From positions 248,001-312,000 of the forward strand of contig CAKSZH010000001.1 in assembly GCA_934525675.1 (NCBI GenBank): a stretch of 64,000 nucleotides of DNA. The letters run 5' to 3'. This DNA is from an uncultured Eubacteriales bacterium (GTDB lineage Bacteria; Bacillota; Clostridia; Oscillospirales; CAG-272). Positions 15,642 to 24,160 of the stretch are shown here, in pieces. The translations under genes were made by a program, and so were the position numbers. The notes beneath the pieces were generated by a model, which saw only the letters and a program-made list of their open reading frames with translations, was not told the DNA's origin and ran no database searches. Every line of letters begins with the position of its first letter. The stretch's first letter is position 1.

Positions 15642-16580
15642 GTGTTCGGATATATCAGAACACGCACGGGTGACCTGCTTGTGCGCGAGGACGCGTATTA
15701 CCGTGCCGCATACTGCGGGCTTTGCCGGGCGCACGGAAAGTGTACGGGGCAGTGCTCACGGTGTTTCCTAAGCTATGATTTTGCCTTTTTCGCCATTGTC
15801 CGCAGCGTGCTTGCGGGAGAGGATCCGCAACCGGAGGGCAGACGGTGTTTCCTGCACCCCTTCAGAAAACGTCCGATACTGGAATGCACACAGTCCTACC
15901 GCGATACCGCGCATTGGGCGGCGCTATTGACTGCATACAAGAATCTGGATGATCTGCATGATGAACGGGGGGTACGCCGCGTCCGCGCGGCGCTTCTGCG
16001 CCCGTTTCTGTCCACCGGAAAGCGGAGGGCGGAAAAAAAGGTGCCGCGCCTGCTGGCGGATGAGATCCGGGAACAATTGGACCGGCTCAGACGTCTGGAA
16101 GAAAAGCGGATCGCCTCCGCCGATCAGTATGCCGAGGTGTTCGGAACGCTGATCGGAACGGCGTTGTCCGCAGGACTGGAAAAGGACGCTGCGCGTATTG
16201 CGCAGTCGATGGGCTTTCACCTCGGAAAATGGGTGTATCTCATTGACGCGGCGGATGATTTTGAAGAGGATATGAAGCGTGGACGCTTCAATCCGTTCGC
16301 GTGCTTATATGAGACCGATCATCTGACGGAGGCGCACAAAAGCGCGATCCGGACAGCGCTGACGGCAGAGCTGATAGAAGCGAAAAACGGCGCGGATCTT
16401 CTCGAGTATCCCCATACGGGGGACGAACGGGAGGGAATTATCCGCAATGTACTGGAATCCGGAATGCCGGACATCGCAGAGCGAATTCTCGATGGTAGTC
16501 CGGAGACCGGTTCAAAAACGAAATCCAAGCCCGGAGCGGGAACAGGGAAAGAGGTGGCTGACAGTGACAGATCCGTATAA
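15642..16580 (+). CDS. DUF5685 family protein
   Basis: The 312-residue protein begins (GTG start behind GGGGGAAGG) MFGYIRTRTGDLLVREDAYY. Its N-terminus is Cys-rich (YCGLCRAHGKCTGQCSRC), suggesting metal binding. The centre is helical, with YKNLDDLHDE and YLIDAADDFEEDMKRGRFNP, acidic pairs reminiscent of an all-helical metal-dependent or prenyl-synthase-like fold; that resemblance is speculative. No function is known. It overlaps the following J-domain gene by 17 bases, so the two are probably functionally linked. Confidence 0.75.
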   Translation: MFGYIRTRTGDLLVREDAYYRAAYCGLCRAHGKCTGQCSRCFLSYDFAFFAIVRSVLAGEDPQPEGRRCFLHPFRKRPILECTQSYRDTAHWAALLTAYKNLDDLHDERGVRRVRAALLRPFLSTGKRRAEKKVPRLLADEIREQLDRLRRLEEKRIASADQYAEVFGTLIGTALSAGLEKDAARIAQSMGFHLGKWVYLIDAADDFEEDMKRGRFNPFACLYETDHLTEAHKSAIRTALTAELIEAKNGADLLEYPHTGDEREGIIRNVLESGMPDIAERILDGSPETGSKTKSKPGAGTGKEVADSDRSV

Positions 16581-17166
16581 GGTACTCGGTGTTTCACCGA
16601 CAGCGAGCGATGAAGAGGTTAAAAAAGCGTACCGCGATCTGGCGCGCAAGTATCACCCTGACAAATACGCGGAAAGCGATCTCAAGGATCTGGCAAACGA
16701 AAAGATGCAGGAGATCAACGCGGCATATGAAGAGATCCAGACCCGGAGAAAGAACGGCGGAAAGGGAAGCGGAACAAATGGGGGTGCATATGGTGCCTAT
16801 TCCGGTCAGACACGTACCTCCGGCGGCAACGAGACCTATTCCCGCGTGCGCATGATGATCAATAACGGTCAGATCGACGACGCGGAGCGGACGCTCAACT
16901 CCATCCCCGCCAATATGCACGACGCGGAGTGGTTCTTCCTTATGGGTTGCGTTCTTTTGCGCCGCGGCAGATACGTGGATGCCCAGCAGTATTTCAATAC
17001 CGCCTGCGGGATGGATCCGTACAACATGGAGTACCGGCAGGCGCGTGACCGGCTGGTGCAGCAGACCTCCGCCTACGGAACCTCTTCCGGCGGGTGCGGG
17101 TTCTGGGATGTCTGCCAGGCGCTGATCTGCGCGGATTGCTGTTGCAGTCTGTCGAGAGGTTGCTGA
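16564..17166 (+). CDS. J-domain (DnaJ-like) protein with TPR-like region and Cys-rich tail
   Basis: The 200-residue protein has an N-terminal J domain (DPYKVLGVSPTASDEEVKKA, with HPD in ARKYHPDKYAE). A Gly/Thr-rich linker follows, then a TPR-like helical pair (about 110-165, RVRMMINNGQIDDAERTLN) and an unusual C-terminus with seven Cys (CGFWDVCQALICADCCCSL). The J domain would recruit DnaK; the tail could be a membrane-attachment or metal site, which is inference. The start is GTG 16564, preceded by AAAGAGGTGG and overlapping the DUF5685 stop. The membrane-protein gene begins one base after its stop. Confidence 0.82.
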   Translation: MTDPYKVLGVSPTASDEEVKKAYRDLARKYHPDKYAESDLKDLANEKMQEINAAYEEIQTRRKNGGKGSGTNGGAYGAYSGQTRTSGGNETYSRVRMMINNGQIDDAERTLNSIPANMHDAEWFFLMGCVLLRRGRYVDAQQYFNTACGMDPYNMEYRQARDRLVQQTSAYGTSSGGCGFWDVCQALICADCCCSLSRGC

Positions 17167-17167
17167 A

Positions 17168-17710
17168 ATGGCGGATCGGAGACAACGGAAGACCCGGCTG
17201 ATCGCCGCCTCTGCGATGCTGTCTGCGCTCGGCGTGGTGCTGATTGCCGCCGCCGCACTGCTTGATGTGCTGGATCTGACCATGGCGGCGCTTGCGTCGC
17301 TTCTGACGGTATTCGCGGTTATTGAGATCGGGCAGTTTTACCCGTGGCTGATTTTTGCGGTGACGTCGATTCTGTCGCTGGTTCTTCTGCCGCGGAACTC
17401 GGGGGCTTACTGTTACCTTTTGTTTTTCGGCTATTACCCGATCATCAAATCGGTGTTCGAGCGTAAACTGCCGAAACCTCTTGCGTGGCTTTGCAAGTTC
17501 CTTGTGTTCAACCTCGGCTTTTCCGGTTATGTGTTTCTTTTGCCGTTGCTCATTACCAATGAGCCGCTGCCCGCCGGATGGTATCTTGCCGCCCTGTACG
17601 GCGGCGGAAATCTTCTGATGCTGCTCTACGATCTTGCCATGACTAAGCTGATTACCCTGTACTTGATCAGGTTACGGGACAGACTGCATATTTCCCGTTG
17701 GTTCCGTTAA
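17168..17710 (+). CDS. Multi-pass membrane protein of unknown function
   Basis: The 180 residues carry about five hydrophobic segments (for example VVLIAAAALLDVLDL, LIFAVTSILSLVLLP, FLVFNLGFSGYVFLLPLL) and a basic C-terminus. The layout resembles small substrate-binding membrane subunits (ECF-S or DUF2232-like), but I see no diagnostic motif. It is the third gene of the DUF5685/J-domain cluster, and a terminator lies about 135 bases downstream. Confidence 0.72.
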   Translation: MADRRQRKTRLIAASAMLSALGVVLIAAAALLDVLDLTMAALASLLTVFAVIEIGQFYPWLIFAVTSILSLVLLPRNSGAYCYLLFFGYYPIIKSVFERKLPKPLAWLCKFLVFNLGFSGYVFLLPLLITNEPLPAGWYLAALYGGGNLLMLLYDLAMTKLITLYLIRLRDRLHISRWFR

Positions 17711-17842
17711 GAAAAGAAGAAAGCGGTCACCGGAACCGGAAGTTGACGGCGATCGGAACGGAAACGATCCGGTGACAATTTTTCCGGAGGAATGACGTGA
17801 GCCATTTCCTGCTTACGGTTCTGTTGCGTGATTCCGGTCAAA

Positions 17843-17890
17843 AGAAAAAGGACACCACCGACAACTGTCGGTGGTGTCCTTTTTCTTTTT
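17843..17890. terminator. Bidirectional intrinsic terminator
   Basis: AAAAAGGACACCACCGAC, AACT loop, GTCGGTGGTGTCCTTTTT: an 18-bp uninterrupted stem with T-tracts on both strands. It separates the trio (+) and the SH3 lipoprotein (-). A second weaker inverted repeat (GTCACCGGA / TCCGGTGAC, about 17727-17775) lies just ahead. Confidence 0.93.
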
Positions 17891-17949
17891 GCTGCAGATT
17901 TGCGGATGCCGGATTGAATCCTTGCCGTTACCCGCTTGCCGGTTCCATG

Positions 17950-19434
17950 TCAGCCGGCAGACGGCGTTGCCGGCTTGTCCGCTTCAATGAAGGTCTTGCC
18001 GACGTAGTAATACTTTCCGTCAATCAGAATCTGATACCAGTTGTCATTGCAGCCGGTGCAGACGACCGCGTCGCCCTTTGTGAAAACCACTTCCTTACCG
18101 GTCTCGTCCTTGAGGGTTGCGGCATCGATATCCGGGAGGCGACGGATACGGAGGAAAGAGGCAGTGACGTACATGGTTACGGGCGTTTCATAGAGGGTGA
18201 AGTCGGAGAGATCGGGCTTCTCTTCACCAGTGGAACCGCCCAGCGTATCGCTTAAGTACTTGACATTGACATAATACTTGTAGCCGTTCCAGTTGACCTG
18301 CGCCCAGGTACCATTGTCGCCGTAGCAGAGAACTGCCTGATCCTTGACAAACTTGCCCTTGATGACAGAGACCTTGTCGTCGGCAGAGGGATACTTGCGG
18401 ACATTCAGGGTATCGGCAGTAACGTACAGGGTCTTGGGTTCCTTGTAGAAGTTGAAGCCGGTCAAATCGGGTTCCTTTTCACCGAAGATCGGGTCGCCGC
18501 CGACGATTCTTGCCAGGTACTTGCCGTTTACATAGAACTTGTTGCCGTTGTAATCGATCTGTACCCATTCGCCGTTGTCGCCGTAGCAGGTAATCTTTTC
18601 GTCTTTGGTGAGAGAACCTTCGATCGCGGAAACGGCATTATCGGCGGAGGGGTAGTGACGGACATTGAGCTTGTCTGCGGTGACAAACAGGGAAATCGGC
18701 TCCTCGTAGAACTTGAAGCTGGACAGATCAAAATCCGGATTTTCGGAGGGCTTGGTCTTGGAGAGGCAGGAGGCACTGACGTATCCGAACCCATCCTTGT
18801 ATTCAATGTGATACCACTTGCCGTTGGTGCCGACACAGGTCACGGCATCATTTTTGGAGAGCAGCCCCTTACTGGTCGAGAATTTCTCGGTGGAAGGATA
18901 CAGACGGACATTGAGGGTATCGACCGTGACATACATCGTGGTTTTTTCCATGTCCGTGAAATCGGAGCCGGTGAAATTGGTCGTCGTCATGTGCGCGGAG
19001 TAAGCGTAATACTTGACACCGCCGATTTCGAGGATGCTCCACACCTCATTGTAACCGACGCGCTTGGCGCTTGCACCGAACTTCAGGTATCGCTCGATTT
19101 TTGCACCCGACTGGGGCTTGGTACGGACGGAAAGCATGTCGGAGGTGATGTAAATGATTTCATCAACTTTCTTGAAATCCGCATCGGTGTATTCCTTTTC
19201 GGATTCGGTTTCCTGAGGCTTCTTGGTCTCGGTCTCGGTTTCGCTTGCGGATTCGGTGGCCGATTCGGAAGAATCCGTGTCCGATTCGGGCTCCGATGTA
19301 TCGGATTCTACGTACTGTTTCTTGGTGGATGTCTCGTTGCCTTTTCCGGTTCCCGTTTCTTCCTCTTTTTTTCCACAGGAAGCGACGGAGAGAAGCAGAA
19401 GCATGGCACAGAGCGCGGCGATGATTTTTTTCAT
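17950..19434 (-). CDS. Lipoprotein with five bacterial SH3 repeats
   Basis: The 494-residue protein has a lipoprotein signal (MKKIIAALCAMLLLLSVASC). A Glu/Ser/Thr-rich linker runs to about residue 90, followed by five tandem SH3b-like repeats. Each opens with a version of (L/M)YVTADTLNVRKYPSADD and closes with W-x-Q-(I/V)...-(Y/F)YV-x-x-K-Y-(L/I). Repeats three and four are the most alike, indicating recent duplication. SH3b arrays usually bind cell-wall peptides, so a wall-anchored sensor or scaffold is likely. GGGAGG lies 12 bases before ATG 19434. No catalytic domain is attached. Confidence 0.85.
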   Translation of the reverse strand: MKKIIAALCAMLLLLSVASCGKKEEETGTGKGNETSTKKQYVESDTSEPESDTDSSESATESASETETETKKPQETESEKEYTDADFKKVDEIIYITSDMLSVRTKPQSGAKIERYLKFGASAKRVGYNEVWSILEIGGVKYYAYSAHMTTTNFTGSDFTDMEKTTMYVTVDTLNVRLYPSTEKFSTSKGLLSKNDAVTCVGTNGKWYHIEYKDGFGYVSASCLSKTKPSENPDFDLSSFKFYEEPISLFVTADKLNVRHYPSADNAVSAIEGSLTKDEKITCYGDNGEWVQIDYNGNKFYVNGKYLARIVGGDPIFGEKEPDLTGFNFYKEPKTLYVTADTLNVRKYPSADDKVSVIKGKFVKDQAVLCYGDNGTWAQVNWNGYKYYVNVKYLSDTLGGSTGEEKPDLSDFTLYETPVTMYVTASFLRIRRLPDIDAATLKDETGKEVVFTKGDAVVCTGCNDNWYQILIDGKYYYVGKTFIEADKPATPSAG

Positions 19435-19575
19435 GATTTACAATAACCTCCCGGTCAATTTTTACAAATTTATTTCTTTGTTTTGTACAATTTACCCGAT
19501 TCCGGCACAACCGATAGAAACGGGGGATTTTGACAGACACAAAATATAGTAGGAATGTAACTGCTGACAAGTTTT

Positions 19576-19604
19576 ATTATAACACGGTAAAAATACGGTG
19601 TCAA
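19576..19604 (-). promoter_or_regulatory. Consensus promoter of the SH3 lipoprotein
   Basis: Minus strand TTGACA (19604-19599), 17-base spacer, TATAAT (19581-19576). In the rest of the 19435-19741 gap I see only AT-rich sequence and the 3' region of the phosphorylase gene. Confidence 0.85.
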
Positions 19605-19741
19605 TCGGATTTTGACAGTTTTTCAAAATAATTTACGGAATAAAACAGGGATTTTCCCGTACCTGTTTCAGGACGCATTTCTGCGCAAAATGTTCCCCTG
19701 AAAACGCGGAAAAACGACGTTTTTTGCCCGTTGTTTCCGGG

Positions 19742-20521
19742 TTATTTTTCCCGCCTGTCCTCTTCGATCAGAAGGCGGATGGCACGGACCGCCGTGCGGA
19801 TAGCTGAAGACGTGTCGTGTGACTCTTCCCGGTCGGTGTCAAGCCCGGCAAGCGCGCGTTCCTGATTCCAGATTACGTGGAAAACGGCTCCCGCGCGGAC
19901 GTGACGGGTTGCTGCGACCGTAAAGAGCGTTGCAGCTTCCATTTCACTGCAAAGCACGCCGAGCGCTTTCCATGCTTCCCATTTTTCACGCAATTCACCG
20001 GCAGTTGCCATGCTTGCGGGCGAATGCTGTCCGTAGAAGGAGTCCTTGCTTTGCACCACGCCGCAATGTGCGCGTAAGCCAAGGCTCCGCGCAGCCCCGC
20101 GAAGGGCAAAGAGCACATCCGTGTCCGCAACCGCGGGAAATTCCGGCGGGGCGTATTCCCTTGACGTGCCGTCCTGACGGACCGCCCCCGACGCAATGAC
20201 CAGATCGCCCGAGCGGACGGGCAGAGCGATTCCGCCGCAGGTACCGACGCGGATGAGCGTATCCGCGCCGCAGGCGACCAGTTCTTCTGCCGCAATCGCC
20301 GTGGAAGGACCGCCGATTCCCGTGGAACAGACCGAGACGCGTTCGCCGTCGATGGTGCCGTTCCAGAGGTTGAATTCCCGGTTGGTCACAAGGTGTACGG
20401 GATTCTCCAGATACGCGGCAATCTGCTCGCTTCTTGCGGGGTCGCCCGGAAGTAGGCAGTAGCGCCCGATGTCCCCCGGACGTGCCTTGATGTGAAACTG
20501 TTCTCCCTCTGTTTTCAGCAT
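19742..20521 (-). CDS. Nucleoside phosphorylase (uridine phosphorylase-like)
   Basis: This 259-residue member of the NP-I nucleoside phosphorylase family splits a ribonucleoside to base and ribose-1-phosphate. It has LLPGDPARSEQIAAYL, the phosphate-binding CSTGIGGPSTAIAAEEL, IRVGTCGG, and SEMEAATLFTVAATR with the ribose-binding Met-Glu. The overall pattern is closest to uridine phosphorylase, but base specificity cannot be fixed here. CGGGAGG precedes the ATG. It is divergent from spoVAD. Confidence 0.85.
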   Translation of the reverse strand: MLKTEGEQFHIKARPGDIGRYCLLPGDPARSEQIAAYLENPVHLVTNREFNLWNGTIDGERVSVCSTGIGGPSTAIAAEELVACGADTLIRVGTCGGIALPVRSGDLVIASGAVRQDGTSREYAPPEFPAVADTDVLFALRGAARSLGLRAHCGVVQSKDSFYGQHSPASMATAGELREKWEAWKALGVLCSEMEAATLFTVAATRHVRAGAVFHVIWNQERALAGLDTDREESHDTSSAIRTAVRAIRLLIEEDRREK

Positions 20522-20554
20522 AACGATCCTCCCGTTTCCGTTCTTAATTATTTT

Positions 20555-20584
20555 TTATAGTATACCATGTTTTCCCGCATAATT
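20555..20584 (+). promoter_or_regulatory. Candidate sigma-G-type promoter for spoVA genes
   Basis: TTATA (20555-20559), 18-base spacer, CATAATT (20578-20584). This is close to the forespore sigma-G pattern (GHATR-N18-CATnHTA), with one mismatch in each box. spoVA operons are normally sigma-G dependent. Confidence 0.4.
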
Positions 20585-20587
20585 CAA
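20559..20587 (-). promoter_or_regulatory. Predicted nucleoside phosphorylase promoter
   Basis: Minus strand TTGAAT (20587-20582), 17-base spacer, TATACT (20564-20559). It overlaps the candidate spoVA promoter almost completely, so the two could not be occupied together. Confidence 0.65.
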
Positions 20588-20653
20588 GCGGATCGGGGAA
20601 GACTGTCAAAGAGAAGAAAGTGTTTTTCGGAGGGAATGCGAGGACATGAAAAT

Positions 20654-21667
20654 ATGAAAAAGGGCTTGCTGGAGCTTGACGCGGAGATTCTGTCCGCGGC
20701 ATCGGTGGTCGGGCAGAAGGAATACGACGGTCCCATCGGAAGCTGCTTTGATCTGCACGGGGACGACGACCGGTTCGGTCAGAAAACGTGGGAAAAAGCG
20801 GAGAGCGAAATGCAGCGCCTTGCCCTCAACACGGCGCTTGCCAAAGGGGAATTTTCCGAGGGGGACATCGGCGCCCTGTTTGCGGGCGATCTGCTCAATC
20901 AGTGCATCGGATCCGCATACGGACTGATCGATTTCAACATCCCGTATTTCGGGCTGTACGGCGCGTGTTCCACAGCGGCGGAGGGGTTACTGCTCGCCTC
21001 GGCAATGGTCAGCGCGGGGTTTGAGACGCGCACCTGCGCCGTGACCTCGTCGCACAACTGTTCGGCGGAGAGGCAGTACCGCACGCCGATCGAATACGGC
21101 GGGCAGCGCCCCCAGACCGCGCAGTGGACGGTGACGGGCTCCGGCGCATTCGTTGTCGGACGGACAACGGGGCGGGGACTTGCACGGGTGACCGGCGGAA
21201 TGCCCGGGATCGTGGTGGAAAAGGGAATCACCGACGCAAACAACATGGGCGCGGCAATGGCGCCTGCCGCCGCGAATACCCTCCGGCGGTACTTTGAGGC
21301 GACGGGGGACAAGCCCGGTGACTATGACTGTATTCTCACCGGAGACCTCGGATACGAGGGCGGGTCAATCCTTTGCGACCTGCTTCTTATCGACGGAATT
21401 GACATCCGCGGGGTATATGCCGACTGCGGGCAGATCATTTATGACAGAGAGGCGCAGGATATGCACGCCGGCGGGTCGGGGTGCGGTTGTTCTGCCGTGG
21501 TGCTTGCGTCGTATTTTCTGCCGCGGATCAAGCGCGGTGATCTTCGCCGGATTCTGTTTCTCGGCACCGGGGCAATGATGAGTCCGGACAGCATCAAGCA
21601 GGGCGGGGCAATCCCGGGTATTGCGCATCTCTTAAGACTGGAGATGGGAGGAAAAGAACGTGGGTGA
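20654..21667 (+). CDS. spoVAD: Stage V sporulation protein AD (SpoVAD)
   Basis: The 337-residue thiolase-fold protein of the spore inner membrane binds dipicolinic acid during its uptake into the forespore. Family hallmarks are ILSAASVVGQKEYDGPIG, QRLALNTALAK, GLYGACSTAAEGL, TSSHNCSAERQYRTPIEYG and DCILTGDLGYEGG. I prefer ATG 20654 (AGGA ten bases upstream); an in-frame ATG at 20636 has GGAGGGA only two or three bases away. spoVAC, which usually precedes spoVAD, is absent: the next gene upstream is the divergent phosphorylase. The stop overlaps spoVAE by eight bases. Confidence 0.93.
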   Translation: MKKGLLELDAEILSAASVVGQKEYDGPIGSCFDLHGDDDRFGQKTWEKAESEMQRLALNTALAKGEFSEGDIGALFAGDLLNQCIGSAYGLIDFNIPYFGLYGACSTAAEGLLLASAMVSAGFETRTCAVTSSHNCSAERQYRTPIEYGGQRPQTAQWTVTGSGAFVVGRTTGRGLARVTGGMPGIVVEKGITDANNMGAAMAPAAANTLRRYFEATGDKPGDYDCILTGDLGYEGGSILCDLLLIDGIDIRGVYADCGQIIYDREAQDMHAGGSGCGCSAVVLASYFLPRIKRGDLRRILFLGTGAMMSPDSIKQGGAIPGIAHLLRLEMGGKERG

Positions 21668-22031
21668 AGTCATTCTGCCTTATGTATGGGCGTTTCTCAT
21701 CGGCGGAGGATTCTGTGTGATCGCGCAGATTCTCATTGATAAGACCAGACTGACGCCGGCAAGAATCCTTGTGATTTATGTCTGTGCGGGCGTACTGCTC
21801 GGAGCGGTCGGGGTTTATAAGCCGCTCGCAGAGTTTGCCGGGTGCGGGGCAACCACGCCTCTGATCGGGTTTGGGTACCTGATCTCCAAGGGGGTCAGGG
21901 AGGCGGTGGAGGAAAAGGGACTGATCGGTGCCCTCACCGGGGGACTTTCCGCCGCCGCGGGAGGAACTGCCGCCGCCATCTGTTTCGGATACCTTGCGGC
22001 GGTGTTCTGCCGGGCGAAGCCGAAGGGGTAA
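21660..22031 (+). CDS. spoVAE: Stage V sporulation protein AE (SpoVAEb-type)
   Basis: This 123-residue membrane protein is part of the dipicolinate channel. Hydrophobic segments include YVWAFLIGGGFCVIAQILID and ARILVIYVCAGVLLGAVGVY, and the family signature follows in GATTPLIGFGYLISKGV. The start is GTG 21660 with GGGAGG nine bases upstream, overlapping the spoVAD stop. Together they suggest an endospore-forming organism. Confidence 0.9.
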   Translation: MGEVILPYVWAFLIGGGFCVIAQILIDKTRLTPARILVIYVCAGVLLGAVGVYKPLAEFAGCGATTPLIGFGYLISKGVREAVEEKGLIGALTGGLSAAAGGTAAAICFGYLAAVFCRAKPKG

Positions 22032-22066
22032 AATGGACAAAATCAGTCACAGTTTCCGTTTCCGTA

Positions 22067-22095
22067 TTGACTTTTTGTTTTCCCGGTGCTATGCT
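22067..22095 (+). promoter_or_regulatory. Predicted promoter of the MarR-MATE operon
   Basis: TTGACT, 17-base spacer, TATGCT with an extended TGC. Confidence 0.7.
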
Positions 22096-22105
22096 GTTGC
22101 GCGGA

Positions 22106-22121
22106 AATCCCAAATGGGATT
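22106..22121. promoter_or_regulatory. Candidate MarR operator
   Basis: AATCCCA-AA-TGGGATT is an inverted repeat lying about +4 to +20 relative to the predicted start and immediately before the ribosome binding site. MarR regulators commonly autorepress from this position. Confidence 0.45.
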
Positions 22122-22133
22122 ATGGAGGGGCAT

Positions 22134-22610
22134 GTGGATACGGAAAACTGTGCACAGACCGGGGAACCGGACCGGGAAACCGGGGAGCTGCTCAACCGGG
22201 TGAACCGTACCATCATCCGCTTCCGGGGACTGTATTCCGCATGGTCGGGCGGTCACGGAATCGGGTACAATGAAATGCTGGTCCTGTATACGGTGCGCGA
22301 ATTCGGATACTGTACGCAGAAGCAGATCAGCGACAGTTATCTTCTGCCGCGGCAGACGGTCAAACACGTGTTTTCTGTCATGCGGAGGAAGGGACTGTTG
22401 GAAGGGAGCCCGGCGCACCGGAACGGACGGGAAAAGGCGTTTGTGCTCAGCCGGGCAGGACAGGTTTTGGCAAAGCCGTTTCTGGATTTCCTCAACCGGA
22501 CGAAAACCCTTGCCGTGGAACGGTTCGGAACGGAGTGGATGCAGGAGAAGATCCGGCTGCTTGAGGAATACCACGCCGCCCTGTGCGGCGCACTGCATGA
22601 GATCGGCTGA
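22134..22610 (+). CDS. MarR family transcriptional regulator
   Basis: The 158-residue winged-helix regulator has GYNEMLVLYTVREFGYCTQK, then recognition-helix sequence LLPRQTVKHVFSVMRRKGLL and the wing SPAHRNGREKAFVLS, typical of MarR proteins. The start is GTG 22134 with GGAGG five bases upstream. It precedes a MATE pump by 35 bases, so it probably represses its own operon until a toxic ligand binds. Confidence 0.85.
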   Translation: MDTENCAQTGEPDRETGELLNRVNRTIIRFRGLYSAWSGGHGIGYNEMLVLYTVREFGYCTQKQISDSYLLPRQTVKHVFSVMRRKGLLEGSPAHRNGREKAFVLSRAGQVLAKPFLDFLNRTKTLAVERFGTEWMQEKIRLLEEYHAALCGALHEIG

Positions 22611-22645
22611 AGAGACGCAGAGGCGCAGAAGCGGAGAAAAATACA

Positions 22646-24040
22646 ATGAAAACAAAACTGAAGACGACGGACCCCGAATTCTTCGGACAGGAGAAGATCG
22701 GAAAGGTTCTTCTGATAATTGCTCCGCCCGTCATGCTGGCACAGCTCATTCAGGCGCTTTACAATATTGTTGACAGCTTTTTCGTCGGCAGGTTTTCGGA
22801 CGACGCCCTGACGGCGATCACGGTGATCTACCCGATTCAGCTCATCACCGTGGCGCTCGCGGTCGGAACCGGTGTCGGAGTCAATACATACATGGCTAAG
22901 AAATATGCCATGGGTCAGGAAGAAAAAGCAAACGCGGCGGCGGGAACCGGCATGGTTCTGGCACTGTGTACGTGGGTTTTGCTCGCGTCGGTTTCGTATT
23001 TCATCATGCCGGCGTATGTGAAGACCTCCGCGTCGGAGCCGGAGGCGCTCCGTCAGGCGGTCGTGTACGGGCGGATCGTTTCGGTCGGCAGTCTGTTTAC
23101 GCTCCTCGAAGGGAACTGGTCCAAGGTGCTTCAGGCGCGGGGAAACATGAAGATTCCCATGATCGCACAGATCGCCGGTGCCTTGACCAATGTGGCGTTT
23201 GATCCGCTTCTCATTTTCGGTGTCGGACCTTTCCCGAAACTCGGCGTCGCGGGCGCGGCAATCGCGACCGTCGCGGGACAGGCGGTGTCGGCGGTGATCG
23301 TCGGCGGATTTGCCTTTCGCCGTCCGCCCAAAATGCGCGCGATGGGGCATTATGTCCGCCAGATCTATCGCCTCGGGTACTCCTCCATTGCCATGCAGAT
23401 GCTGTATACCGTGTACATTCTTTTACTCAATATCATTCTCAACGGTTTTTCGGACGAAGCGGTCACGGTACTGGGACTTTACTATAAGGCACAGAGCTTC
23501 TTCTTCATTCCGCTCTTCGGGCTTCAGACCTGTATCGTCCCCGTTCTCAGCTTCAATTACGCGCGGCGGGATGCCGCAAGGTGCCGGGATACCATGCGGG
23601 ATTCGTTTGTTTTTTCGCTTGCGTTCATGGTGGTCGGCGTCGTGTGCTTTGTGTTTGTCCCGGAACCCCTCATGCGGCTGTTTTCCAGATCGGACGAGGT
23701 GATCCGGATCGGGCGGACCGCATTTCCGATCATCGGTTCCGGTTTCCTCCCGGCAGTGTTTTCTCTGATGATGCCTGTTTTCTTTCAGGCGATCGGCAAC
23801 GGAAAAACCAGCCTTGCCCTGTCCCTGACCCGGCAGATCGTCTGTCTCGTTCCGCTGTTTTACCTGTTTTCCCGCATCGGGCTTGACTATGCGTGGCTGT
23901 CCTTCCCGGTTTCCGAGACCATTTCCGGTACCATCGGACTGATTCTGTATTTCCGGGAGCTTGGGCGTTGGAAACGCGATCCTTCCTTTGCAAAGGGTCT
24001 GCCCGCCACCAAGGACCGTCAGCCGGCAGGGAAACCCTGA
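22646..24040 (+). CDS. MATE family efflux transporter
   Basis: The protein has 464 residues and about twelve membrane segments in two homologous halves. The N-terminal half has the MATE pattern IAPPVMLAQLIQALYNIVDS FFVGR (split here for length). The second half has GLYYKAQSFFFIPLFGLQ. It would export cationic drugs or metabolites in exchange for Na+ or H+. The ATG follows GCGGAGAAAAATACA. It is co-transcribed with the marR gene. The substrate is unknown. Confidence 0.88.
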   Translation: MKTKLKTTDPEFFGQEKIGKVLLIIAPPVMLAQLIQALYNIVDSFFVGRFSDDALTAITVIYPIQLITVALAVGTGVGVNTYMAKKYAMGQEEKANAAAGTGMVLALCTWVLLASVSYFIMPAYVKTSASEPEALRQAVVYGRIVSVGSLFTLLEGNWSKVLQARGNMKIPMIAQIAGALTNVAFDPLLIFGVGPFPKLGVAGAAIATVAGQAVSAVIVGGFAFRRPPKMRAMGHYVRQIYRLGYSSIAMQMLYTVYILLLNIILNGFSDEAVTVLGLYYKAQSFFFIPLFGLQTCIVPVLSFNYARRDAARCRDTMRDSFVFSLAFMVVGVVCFVFVPEPLMRLFSRSDEVIRIGRTAFPIIGSGFLPAVFSLMMPVFFQAIGNGKTSLALSLTRQIVCLVPLFYLFSRIGLDYAWLSFPVSETISGTIGLILYFRELGRWKRDPSFAKGLPATKDRQPAGKP

Positions 24041-24061
24041 TGCATATTTCAAAACATTGCA

Positions 24062-24101
24062 CCCGCCGGAGACATTCATGGTCCTGGGCGGGCGTTTTGT
24101 C
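24062..24101 (+). terminator. Weak terminator after the MATE gene
   Basis: CCCGCC and GGCGGG arms with a long loop, followed by GTTTTGTC. Confidence 0.35.
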
Positions 24102-24160
24102 AGCAAAGTCTTTCTCGTGAATGGGAAATCCGCGTCCTGCCGTGCGTCCTGTCAACCGTA

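Noticed and set aside
17797..18255. Open frame starting just after GGAGGAATGAC on the plus strand
   Set aside because: It runs straight through a strong 18-bp terminator stem and then antisense to the SH3 lipoprotein; no family resemblance.
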